Assembly: GCA_016283075.1 (NCBI GenBank)
Contig: JAEEMF010000051.1
Span: forward strand, 1-17,281
Reading direction: 5' to 3'
DNA: 17,281 nucleotides
DNA from: Bacilli bacterium
GTDB lineage: Bacteria > Bacillota_I > Bacilli_A > RF39 > UBA660
Below are positions 1 to 5,859 of the stretch, piece after piece. Within the stretch, counting starts at the first letter, position 1. Each line of letters begins with the position of its first letter. The notes under the pieces were generated by a model. That model was not told the origin of the DNA. It searched no databases and saw nothing but the letters and a program-made list of their open reading frames with translations. The translations under genes and the position numbers were made by a program.

Positions 1-84
1 GATGCTGAGTGGAAAATAATCGAAACAATTCTAGAAGAAATTCAAGCCGAAGTTAGAGAAGATAATGATAGTGCTAGTGAATAG
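1..84 (+). CDS. DUF1292 family protein (YrzB-like), 3' end only
   Basis: Reading frame 1 is open from the window edge to a TAG at 82-84 and encodes the last 27 residues of a protein. The tail has the pattern D-A-E-W-K-I-I-E-T-I-L-E-E-I followed by an acidic end. This resembles the C-terminus of B. subtilis YrzB (DUF1292), which has an acidic D-E-E-W-(D)-M-I-E-E-T-L stretch and an acidic tail. The position just upstream of mltG also fits, because yrzB lies close to yrrL (mltG) in Bacilli. DUF1292 proteins are small, acidic and of unknown function. The call rests on a short tail plus synteny, so the start and full length cannot be assessed. The stop codon sits inside the terminator hairpin at 68-95. 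Confidence 0.6.
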   Translation, partial: DAEWKIIETILEEIQAEVREDNDSASE

Positions 85-95
85 CACTATTTTTT
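68..95 (+). terminator. Intrinsic terminator overlapping the stop of the DUF1292 gene
   Basis: Perfect 8-bp stem ATAGTGCT (68-75) and AGCACTAT (83-90) with a 7-nt loop, followed directly by a T run to 95. The TAG stop (82-84) spans the loop and 3' arm. The mltG ATG follows only 5 bases after the T run, so mltG expression needs read-through or a promoter further upstream. Confidence 0.8.
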
Positions 96-99
96 CCTA

Positions 100-1170
100 A
101 TGAAGAAAATAATTAAAATAGTTATTATATTAGTAGTAATGGTACTACTAATATTAGCTGCAGGCTTGATTTGTTTTAATATGAATATTAAACCAGTACA
201 AACTGATAGTGAAGAAGTAGAATTAGAGATAAAAGAAAATATGACATATTCTACTTTAGGAAGTGTTCTAAAAGATAATGGTTTAATAAGATCAGAGTTA
301 TGGTATAAAGTTTATATTAAAGTATATAAACCAAATAACTTACAAAAAGGTTTCTATAAATTAGATAAAAATATGAGTTTAAAAGAAATAATAGATAATT
401 TAGAAGAAGGATCTACATTTGATCCAAATATAATTAATATTACTTTTAAAGAAGGACTTAATGTAAGAAAAGTCGCTAAAGTAATAGATGAAAAAACAGA
501 TAATACTTATGATGATGTACTTAATCTTATGAAAGATAAAGATTATATTAAATCTTTAATAAGTAATTACTGGTTCTTAACAGATGAAATACTTGATAGT
601 AAAATATATTATCCTTTAGAAGGATATTTATTTCCAGAAACATATAGTATTTCTTCTAAAGCAAGTGTAAAAGAAATATTTAAAGTACTTCTAGATCAAA
701 CTGATAAAGTACTTACTAAATATAAAGATAAAATTAATTCTAGTAAGTATTCAGTTCATAAATTAGTAACACTAGCTTCTATTGTAGAACAAGAAGCAGG
801 TAAAGCTGATGATAGAGCTAGCGTAGCAGGAGTATTCTATAACCGTTTAAATAGTAAATGGTCTTTAGGATCAGATGTTACAACATATTATGCTATTAAA
901 CAAGATGATTTTAGTCATTCACTTACTAAATCAGAAATAGCAACATGTAATAATGGATATAATACAAGATGTTCTAGTTTAGTAGGACTTCCAGTAGGAC
1001 CTATCTCTAATCCAGGAGAAGAATCTATTAATGCTGTTATGAATCCAGCAAGTCATTCTTACTACTATTTCGTAGCAGATAAGAATGGTAAAACATATTT
1101 ATCTAAAACATATAATGAACATAATAGTACAATAGCAAAACTTAAAAAACAAGGACTATGGCAAGCATAG
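100..1170 (+). CDS. mltG: Endolytic murein transglycosylase MltG (YceG family)
   Basis: Membrane-anchored lytic transglycosylase that cleaves nascent glycan strands near the cell-wall synthesis machinery; it is thought to set strand length. Length (356 aa) is normal. One N-terminal membrane segment is visible at about residues 5-26, followed by a LysM-like stretch (about 40-105) and the YceG catalytic domain. The active-site motif S-I-V-E-Q-E-A-G is at 227-234; E230 aligns with the catalytic Glu of E. coli MltG. Other family motifs are F-Y-N-R-L, L-G-S-D-V-T-x-Y-Y, G-L-P-V-G-P-I-S-N-P-G and the C-terminal T-Y-N-E-H-N. The ATG at 100 is kept because later ATGs (139, 181) would cut or remove the membrane segment. 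There is no Shine-Dalgarno: the preceding bases are a terminator T-tract and CCTA. Translation may rely on re-initiation after the upstream stop 15 nt away. The stop codon is embedded in the terminator at 1151-1178. Confidence 0.95.
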   Translation: MKKIIKIVIILVVMVLLILAAGLICFNMNIKPVQTDSEEVELEIKENMTYSTLGSVLKDNGLIRSELWYKVYIKVYKPNNLQKGFYKLDKNMSLKEIIDNLEEGSTFDPNIINITFKEGLNVRKVAKVIDEKTDNTYDDVLNLMKDKDYIKSLISNYWFLTDEILDSKIYYPLEGYLFPETYSISSKASVKEIFKVLLDQTDKVLTKYKDKINSSKYSVHKLVTLASIVEQEAGKADDRASVAGVFYNRLNSKWSLGSDVTTYYAIKQDDFSHSLTKSEIATCNNGYNTRCSSLVGLPVGPISNPGEESINAVMNPASHSYYYFVADKNGKTYLSKTYNEHNSTIAKLKKQGLWQA

Positions 1171-1178
1171 TCCTTTTT
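1151..1178. terminator. Bidirectional intrinsic terminator between mltG and the convergent gene
   Basis: Perfect 10-bp stem AAGGACTATG (1151-1160) and CATAGTCCTT (1166-1175) with a GCAAG loop. On the plus strand it runs into T1174-1178. On the minus strand the A run at 1144-1149 supplies the U-tract after a short gap, so it can also end the convergent gene whose stop is at 1183-1185. The mltG TAG (1168-1170) lies in the 3' arm, and the last six mltG codons form the stem. Confidence 0.9.
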
Positions 1179-1182
1179 ATTA

Positions 1183-1797
1183 TTAATCAAGTTTTGAACA
1201 GTATAATTCAAATATTACCGGTGAATCATCTAATAATGAATAACCATATGATGCTGTAATATTCTTAGTTGAATCAACACGGCAAATAAAGTTATCAGTT
1301 ATAAGAGCAGTATATAGATAATTGGTATCAGGAAACTGAATCATTGTAGCACTAGCCATATATTGTTTTTTATAATGTATTTCACTATAGTAATCACAAT
1401 TACTAATACTTAAAGTTTGAACTGTTTCACCATACTGACCAGCATTTTGACTACTTTTACCATTATATCCACTTGTAGAATATATAGCTGAACAAATATA
1501 AGTTCCTTTATTTAATTCTTTCTCTGCTGTATAGAAATCACGCTTTTCATAGTGAAGACTATAGGTAGTAACATTATCAATAATATTTGGAATACTAAAT
1601 GTTTTAATTTTTAAACTATTTAAAGCATCATTTACATTAGTTATTGGATCACCATTTAAAGTTTTCCATGTTGTATCGGTAGGGGTAAAGCCAACATCAG
1701 TAGCAACATTTGAGTATGCTAAAACGATTGCTAAACTAGAAGCAATCGTAAGACCTAATATAAAGAAAAATAATCTTGATTTAAATAGTCTTTTCAT
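1183..1797 (-). CDS. Secreted or membrane-anchored protein of unknown function
   Basis: I do not recognise a named family. The 204-aa product starts K-R-L-F-K-S-R followed by a hydrophobic stretch (about residues 8-27), which is a signal peptide or N-terminal anchor, so the rest is extracellular. Just after it come D-V-G-F-T-P-T-D (34-41) and N-V-N-D-A-L-N-S-L (54-62). This resembles a short 'V.y.p....T.nV..AL..L' module that I recall near the N-termini of many secreted proteins of low-GC gut Firmicutes. The remainder is rich in Tyr, Ser and Thr and contains four Cys that could pair outside the cell. It is the only minus-strand gene here. It has a strong promoter (1817-1845), an AAGG Shine-Dalgarno at 1810-1807 spaced 9 nt from ATG, and a leader of only about 13 nt. 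It interrupts the otherwise conserved mltG-trmR block, which suggests a lineage-specific insertion. Confidence 0.75.
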   Translation of the reverse strand: MKRLFKSRLFFFILGLTIASSLAIVLAYSNVATDVGFTPTDTTWKTLNGDPITNVNDALNSLKIKTFSIPNIIDNVTTYSLHYEKRDFYTAEKELNKGTYICSAIYSTSGYNGKSSQNAGQYGETVQTLSISNCDYYSEIHYKKQYMASATMIQFPDTNYLYTALITDNFICRVDSTKNITASYGYSLLDDSPVIFELYCSKLD

Positions 1798-1816
1798 ATT
1801 ATCTTACCTTAATCTA

Positions 1817-1845
1817 ATTATATATTTATTATATTTTATAGTCAA
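1817..1845 (-). promoter_or_regulatory. Sigma-A-type promoter of the minus-strand secreted protein
   Basis: On the minus strand TTGACT (1845-1840), a 17-bp spacer, then TATAAT (1822-1817). Exactly 6 nt later AAGG (1810-1807) begins, so the transcript should start at or beside the Shine-Dalgarno. Confidence 0.8.
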
Positions 1846-1857
1846 TAATTGTATAAT

Positions 1858-1885
1858 TTGACAATAGTATATATATGTATATAAT
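1858..1885 (+). promoter_or_regulatory. Sigma-A-type promoter of the lipase-like gene
   Basis: TTGACA (1858-1863), a 16-bp spacer, then TATAAT (1880-1885). Expected start of transcription is about 1892, giving a leader of about 16 nt. The -35 element is only 12 bp from the -35 of the divergent promoter, so the two polymerases would probably compete. An ATG at 1875 lies inside this promoter and cannot start the protein if it is used. Confidence 0.8.
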
Positions 1886-1895
1886 AAAGAGCCAT

Positions 1896-1903
1896 GAGGT
1901 GAT
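1896..1903 (+). promoter_or_regulatory. Shine-Dalgarno deciding the start at 1908
   Basis: GAGGTGAT is complementary to the 16S rRNA 3' end and sits 4 nt before the ATG at 1908. It favours this ATG over the in-frame ATG at 1875, which has no Shine-Dalgarno and lies upstream of the predicted transcription start. Confidence 0.85.
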
Positions 1904-1907
1904 TCTT

Positions 1908-3005
1908 ATGGCATTTATATCAGGTCATCAAAAATGGAATAAAGATTCGTATATGTGGAAAACTCCTAATGAAGAAGAAATGATGATTTCGGGAGCATTT
2001 TCTCATTATGAACCGATTATTAATAATCCAAAGGGTAAAATTGATTATATTATTTATACATATGGAAATAGAGTAGAGGATGTTTCTAAAAATCCTTTTA
2101 CAGTAAAAGAGTCTAAAATACATTGTGATAGAATTTTAAATTATCTAAAGGATAAAGAAGGTAATTATAAACTATTAATGTATTATATGGATAAAGATGC
2201 TCCTATAGTAGAAGATGCTAAAAAAGTAGCATCATTTATAGATCTATTAAATGCTGATGGTAATACTAATTCGGTAACATTACTTAGTTTATCTAAAGCT
2301 AGTGATATGGCCATTTATGTACCTAAATTTATTAAAAAGGAAGATAGTCTAAATAAACTTAATGTAATTAATGTAGCGGCTCCTTATGAAGGAACTATTA
2401 TGGCTTCACCAAGAATATTTTATCCTATGATAAAAAAATTATTTTGGAATAATGAAACTATATATAAAATATTTAAAAATGTGTATGAAAGTATTAGTAG
2501 TAATTCTCATATGGATTATGATATAGCAATAAAAGATGGTATTTGTTTACAAAGTTATAATACATTTAGTAACGAGTTTTATAAAGAATTTGACTTTAAT
2601 AAAATTCTTTATAATAAAGAATTACTTGAATTAATAAGAGAAATGACTAATAGTCCCTATAAATATTACGATTCATCTTTTATTAGAGATATCTTTAGTA
2701 AAGAAAATATGGATGCTTTATCAAGCGCTAAATCATTTACTAATATTACAACAGGTATTGATAAAGATACTTTAGGAAATCAAATAAAAGCATTTAATTT
2801 AGTAGGTATAGCATTATGTTTATTAAATAAATTATTCTTAGAAGGAAAAGGTGATGGTCTTGTTAAAACATCATCTGAAAAACTAATAGAAGATTATTTA
2901 GATATAGAAAGTATACATATACCTTCTATGCATCATGATATAGCTAGTACTAAAGAATTTGATAATGTTCTTAAAATTACACATGATGTTATAACAAGAA
3001 GATAA
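1908..3005 (+). CDS. Lipase-fold alpha/beta hydrolase-like protein with altered nucleophile elbow
   Basis: The 365-aa product has no obvious signal peptide or membrane segment, so it is probably cytoplasmic. Its motif order follows lipase-type alpha/beta hydrolases. A strand plus turn V-T-L-L-S-L-S-K-A-S-D-M-A (123-135) aligns with the lipase pattern V-N-L-I-G-H-S-M-G-G. The candidate nucleophile is S129, but both flanking Gly of G-x-S-x-G are replaced (S-L-S-K-A). Next comes V-I-N-V-A-A-P-Y-E-G-T (153-163), like the lipase 'atPh.Gs' motif. Then G-D-G-L-V (315-319) gives acid D316, and M-H-H-D-I (341-345) gives His 342/343. The full triad is therefore plausible. Function is unknown: an esterase or lipase, or a non-enzymatic relative. 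The start was moved to 1908. No clear terminator follows; the next promoter begins 16 nt after the stop. Confidence 0.6.
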   Translation: MAFISGHQKWNKDSYMWKTPNEEEMMISGAFSHYEPIINNPKGKIDYIIYTYGNRVEDVSKNPFTVKESKIHCDRILNYLKDKEGNYKLLMYYMDKDAPIVEDAKKVASFIDLLNADGNTNSVTLLSLSKASDMAIYVPKFIKKEDSLNKLNVINVAAPYEGTIMASPRIFYPMIKKLFWNNETIYKIFKNVYESISSNSHMDYDIAIKDGICLQSYNTFSNEFYKEFDFNKILYNKELLELIREMTNSPYKYYDSSFIRDIFSKENMDALSSAKSFTNITTGIDKDTLGNQIKAFNLVGIALCLLNKLFLEGKGDGLVKTSSEKLIEDYLDIESIHIPSMHHDIASTKEFDNVLKITHDVITRR

Positions 3006-3020
3006 ATATTTTGATTATTA

Positions 3021-3044
3021 TGTTATAATACATACGGAAGTGAT
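3021..3044 (+). promoter_or_regulatory. Extended -10 promoter joined to the trmR ribosome binding site
   Basis: TGT then TATAAT (3024-3029) forms an extended -10, with no convincing -35 (GATAAA at 17-bp spacing). After 6 nt comes the Shine-Dalgarno GGAAGTGAT (3036-3044), so the predicted leader is about 12 nt long. The layout matches the sites upstream of 7747 and 13533. Confidence 0.7.
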
Positions 3045-3047
3045 AAT

Positions 3048-3623
3048 ATGTCTATTAAAGAAATGGAAGATTATGCAAGTAAGTATGATATTCCTATAAT
3101 GGAAAAAGAAGGAATAGAGTTTCTTACTAAATATATAAAAGATAATAATATAAAAAGTATTTTAGAAATTGGTACTGCAATAGGATATTCTGCTATTAGA
3201 ATGTGTAATATTAGTAGTGATATAACTGTTACTACTATTGAAAGAGATGAAGAAAGATATAATATTGCTGTGGAAAACGTTAAATCTAATAATTTAGAAG
3301 ATAGAATTACTTTAATACTAGGAGATGCTTTAGAAGTAGATGTTACTGGTAAATATGATTTAATCTTTATAGATGCTGCAAAAGCTCAGTCTATAAAGTT
3401 CTTTACTAAATATAGTCCATTATTAAAAGAAGATGGTACTATTATTACTGATAATATTAATTTTCATGGATTAACTTTTAGTAAAGATCCAGCTCCTACT
3501 AGAAATTTAAGACAACTTACAAGAAAGATAAATGATTATCTAAAATGGCTTGAAGATAATAAAGAGTTTACATCTAAATATGTAAATATTGGTGATGGAG
3601 TAATGATTAGTAAAAGAGTGTAA
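3048..3623 (+). CDS. trmR: tRNA 5-hydroxyuridine O-methyltransferase TrmR (YrrM)
   Basis: SAM-dependent, COMT-like methyltransferase. B. subtilis TrmR (YrrM) methylates 5-hydroxyuridine at wobble position 34 of tRNA to 5-methoxyuridine. The 191-aa product shows motif I, I-L-E-I-G-T-A-I-G-Y (38-47), the acidic ribose contact E65, I-D-A-A-K-A-Q (108-114) and T-D-N-I (134-137). D109, D135 and N136 fit the metal ligands of this fold. Length is slightly below the usual 210-220 aa, which is consistent with genome reduction. The following trhP1-trhP2 pair, predicted to make the substrate base, supports TrmR over a generic O-methyltransferase acting on small catechol-like compounds. Start chosen by GGAAGTGAT 3 nt upstream. 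The TAA stop lies in the loop of the terminator. Confidence 0.88.
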   Translation: MSIKEMEDYASKYDIPIMEKEGIEFLTKYIKDNNIKSILEIGTAIGYSAIRMCNISSDITVTTIERDEERYNIAVENVKSNNLEDRITLILGDALEVDVTGKYDLIFIDAAKAQSIKFFTKYSPLLKEDGTIITDNINFHGLTFSKDPAPTRNLRQLTRKINDYLKWLEDNKEFTSKYVNIGDGVMISKRV

Positions 3624-3638
3624 AAGCTCTTTTTATTT
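3612..3638 (+). terminator. Intrinsic terminator with the trmR stop codon in its loop
   Basis: Stem AAAAGAG (3612-3618) with CTCTTTT (3627-3633), extended by a U-G pair (3619/3626), then a T-rich tail broken by one A. The TAA stop (3621-3623) is in the loop. The stem is AT-rich and moderate. Confidence 0.65.
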
Positions 3639-3664
3639 GCTTTTTACAATATAAGTGATATAAT
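3637..3664 (+). promoter_or_regulatory. Upstream candidate promoter of trhP1-trhP2 (extended -10)
   Basis: TTGCTT (3637-3642), 16 bp, then TATAAT (3659-3664) preceded by TGA, an extended -10. The -35 begins in the tail of the trmR terminator. The transcript would start near 3671, leaving a leader of about 75 nt. Confidence 0.6.
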
Positions 3665-3670
3665 ACTAAC

Positions 3671-3685
3671 ACTTCAAAAAGAAGT
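3671..3685 (+). promoter_or_regulatory. Small hairpin with an A5 loop at the predicted 5' end of the trhP1 leader
   Basis: ACTTC (3671-3675), AAAAA, GAAGT (3681-3685). It begins at the predicted transcription start. A hairpin of the same size and loop occurs at the start of the greA leader. A 5' stability element is possible but unproven. Confidence 0.4.
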
Positions 3686-3713
3686 TGAAACTTATTAAAA
3701 AATATTATATTAT
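3685..3713 (+). promoter_or_regulatory. Second candidate promoter of trhP1-trhP2
   Basis: TTGAAA (3685-3690), a 17-bp spacer, then TATTAT (3708-3713); the predicted start is about 3720, leaving a leader of about 26 nt. With the site at 3637-3664 it may form a tandem pair. Confidence 0.5.
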
Positions 3714-3745
3714 TGAATATATCAATATAGAAAGGAAGGTGTTTT

Positions 3746-4606
3746 ATGAAACTAATTATTATGCCTAAAAGTATTAACATGCTTAATAACTTACTTGATA
3801 AAATAGATGGTGTTATAGTCGGATATAAAGGACTATGTATGAATATGCCTAAAGATTATTCTAAAGAAGAAATAGAAGATATTATTAAGATATGTAAAGA
3901 TAATAATAAAGAAGTATTTATTTCTTTAAATAAGAATATGTTTAATAAAGATATAGATACTTTAAAAGAAGTAATGATATCTTTAGATAATATGGGTGTA
4001 AATGGTATTTTATACTATGATATAGCACTAGTTAATATAAAAGAAGAATTAGGATTAAAAGTAGATTTAGTATGGAATCAAGAACATTTAACTACTAATT
4101 ATTTAACAATGAATTTTTGGTATGAATATGGTGCTAAATATACATTAATATCTAATGAAATAACTTTAGATGAAATAAAAGATATTAAGAAAAATGCTAA
4201 ATGTAAATTAATGTTTTATGCTTTTGGATACCTTCCTATGTTTGTATCTAGAAGAAACTTAGTTAAAAACTATTTAGAAACATTTAATATAGATGATAAT
4301 AGTAAAATAAATTACCTTTCTAAAGAAGGAAAAGAGTATCAAATAATAGATACTGAAGATGGTACTATTGCTTACTCTGATAGAGTACTTAATGCTATAA
4401 AAGAATCTATAGAAATAGATGCTGATTATACTATTTTAAATAGTTTTAGTATAGATGAAGATATATTTAATAAGGTAGTAGATCTATTTAGTAAAGTAAG
4501 TACTGATAATGCGTTAGAATATAAAGAAGAAATAGATAAAATGTTTCCTACATATTTAGGATTCCTATATAATGAAACAATCTATAAGGTGAAGAAAAAT
4601 GACTAA
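3746..4606 (+). CDS. trhP1: U32 family protein TrhP1 (YrrN), tRNA ho5U34 synthesis
   Basis: Collagenase-like 'peptidase U32' family, but the pair YrrN/YrrO in B. subtilis is required to hydroxylate tRNA uridine 34 (ho5U), so a tRNA-modification role is more likely than proteolysis. The 286-aa product is the short member of the pair. Where the U32 signature should carry iron-sulfur Cys residues (H-G-x-x-C-x-x-Y-S-G-x-C), this protein has F-G-Y-L-P-M-F-V-S-R-R-N-L, with no Cys. It is therefore probably a non-catalytic partner of TrhP2. A TIM-barrel-like pattern continues to the end; the W-N-Q-E-H-L-T-T-N-Y stretch corresponds to the 'sTQ..T.N' strand of TrhP2. Shine-Dalgarno GGAAGGTG lies just before the ATG. 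It overlaps trhP2 by 8 bp (ATGACTAA), so the two are translationally coupled and probably made in equal amounts. Confidence 0.85.
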   Translation: MKLIIMPKSINMLNNLLDKIDGVIVGYKGLCMNMPKDYSKEEIEDIIKICKDNNKEVFISLNKNMFNKDIDTLKEVMISLDNMGVNGILYYDIALVNIKEELGLKVDLVWNQEHLTTNYLTMNFWYEYGAKYTLISNEITLDEIKDIKKNAKCKLMFYAFGYLPMFVSRRNLVKNYLETFNIDDNSKINYLSKEGKEYQIIDTEDGTIAYSDRVLNAIKESIEIDADYTILNSFSIDEDIFNKVVDLFSKVSTDNALEYKEEIDKMFPTYLGFLYNETIYKVKKND

Positions 4607-5795
4607 GAAAGTAGAACTTTTAGCTCCAGCAGGAGACTTAGAAAGACTTAAAGTTGCTCTTCTTTATGGAGCAGATGCAGTATATATAGGAGGACCTAGA
4701 TTAGGACTAAGAGCTAACGCAATTAACTTTACTATAGAAGAAATAAAAGAAGGATGCAGTTTTGCACATAAACTTGGTAAAAGAGTACATGTAGCAGTAA
4801 ATATAGCCCTTCATAATAAAGAAATAGATGGAATGGTTAAGTACTTAAAAGATTTAGAAGAAGCAGGAGTAGATGCTATTATAGTTAGTGATCCAGCTAT
4901 TATGAAAGTAGCAAAAGATAATACTAATATAGAAATACATGTTTCTACTCAGGCATCTACTTTAAATATAGAAGCTGTTAAATTTTGGAAGAAATTTGGA
5001 GCTACTAGAGTAGTACTTGGTAGAGAAACTTCTAAAGAAGATATAAAAGAAATAATAGATAATGTTGATATAGAAATAGAATCCTTTATACATGGTGCTA
5101 TGTGTTCTTCATATAGTGGTAGATGTGTACTTTCTAACTTCTTTACAGGAAGAGATGCTAATCGTGGTGGATGTGCTCAAATTTGTAGATGGGATTTTGA
5201 TTTACTTGATGAAAATAAAAATATTCTAGAAGGGGATAAACCATTTACTTTCTGTACTAAGGATTTATCTCAGTTAGAATATATTCCAGATATGATAGAT
5301 TTAGGTATATCTTCCTTTAAAATAGAAGGAAGAATGCGTTCTATATATTATATTGCTACAGTAGTAGGAGTATATAGAAAAGCTATTGATAATTATTTAA
5401 GTGGTAATTATAAGTATGATAAAGATAGTGAAAAAGTACTTAGAGCAGTAGCAAATAGAGATAGTATTAGTCAGTTCTTAAATGGTAACTTTGGTAAAGA
5501 ATCTCAGTACTATAACGGAAGAGAAGAAATATCAAATCAAGACTTTTTAGGATTAGTACTAGATTATGATAAAGATAGTAAGATGGCTACTATAATGCAA
5601 AGGAACTACTTTAAAAAAGGTGATGTAGTAGAATTCTTTGGACCAAATGATAAGTGTTTTACTTATACAGTTAATGATATTTATGACGAAGAAGGAAATA
5701 TTATTGATATAGTAAGACATCCAAAACAGGTAGTAAAATTACCAGTTGAGGAAGAGTTAAATACTTGTGATATGATGAGAATTAAAAAATATTGA
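4599..5795 (+). CDS. trhP2: U32 family protein TrhP2 (YrrO), iron-sulfur subunit for tRNA ho5U34
   Basis: Long member of the U32 pair, 398 aa, predicted to form 5-hydroxyuridine at the tRNA wobble position; E. coli TrhP does this with prephenate and an iron-sulfur requirement. The N-terminus L-L-A-P-A-G-D-L-E-R-L and A-D-A-V-Y-I-G are classic U32. The signature I-H-G-A-M-C-S-S-Y-S-G-R-C (164-176) and R-G-G-C-A-Q-I-C-R (189-197) supply four Cys (169, 176, 192, 196) for a 4Fe-4S cluster, followed by F-C-T-K-D-L. A C-terminal beta-rich domain begins near residue 310. Start: ATG overlapping the trhP1 stop, with AAGGTGA upstream. It ends in the window's only confirmed TGA stop, which lies within the -35 box (TTGACA) of the next promoter. 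No terminator hairpin follows, so read-through into greA is possible. Confidence 0.92.
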   Translation: MTKKVELLAPAGDLERLKVALLYGADAVYIGGPRLGLRANAINFTIEEIKEGCSFAHKLGKRVHVAVNIALHNKEIDGMVKYLKDLEEAGVDAIIVSDPAIMKVAKDNTNIEIHVSTQASTLNIEAVKFWKKFGATRVVLGRETSKEDIKEIIDNVDIEIESFIHGAMCSSYSGRCVLSNFFTGRDANRGGCAQICRWDFDLLDENKNILEGDKPFTFCTKDLSQLEYIPDMIDLGISSFKIEGRMRSIYYIATVVGVYRKAIDNYLSGNYKYDKDSEKVLRAVANRDSISQFLNGNFGKESQYYNGREEISNQDFLGLVLDYDKDSKMATIMQRNYFKKGDVVEFFGPNDKCFTYTVNDIYDEEGNIIDIVRHPKQVVKLPVEEELNTCDMMRIKKY

Positions 5796-5820
5796 CAAAC
5801 TAGTTAAATTATTGTAATAT
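5792..5820 (+). promoter_or_regulatory. greA promoter overlapping the trhP2 stop codon
   Basis: TTGACA (5792-5797) contains the TGA stop of trhP2; a 17-bp spacer leads to TAATAT (5815-5820). Predicted start is about 5827, giving a leader of about 33 nt. Confidence 0.65.
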
Positions 5821-5829
5821 TTTGTATGT

Positions 5830-5844
5830 TTAAGAAAAACTTAA
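5830..5844 (+). promoter_or_regulatory. Small hairpin with an A5 loop in the greA leader
   Basis: TTAAG (5830-5834), AAAAA, CTTAA (5840-5844), placed at the predicted 5' end and just 2 nt before the Shine-Dalgarno AAGGTGAT (5847-5854). Same stem and loop sizes as the hairpin at 3671-3685. Confidence 0.4.
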
Positions 5845-5859
5845 GAAAAGGTGATATAA

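Noticed and set aside
1875..1907. Upstream in-frame ATG for the lipase-like gene
   Set aside because: It sits inside the promoter, between -35 and -10, and has no Shine-Dalgarno; the ATG at 1908 has GAGGTGAT.
1920..2123. Minus-strand open frame of 67 codons
   Set aside because: Lies entirely within the lipase-like gene in another frame, with no Shine-Dalgarno and a composition typical of an antisense shadow.
3006..3020. Terminator after the lipase-like gene
   Set aside because: Only a 4-bp A-T pairing is visible and no G-C stem, so it was not called.
4599..5795. Secreted collagenase role for the U32 proteins
   Set aside because: No signal peptide, an iron-sulfur Cys signature, and synteny with trmR all favour tRNA modification.
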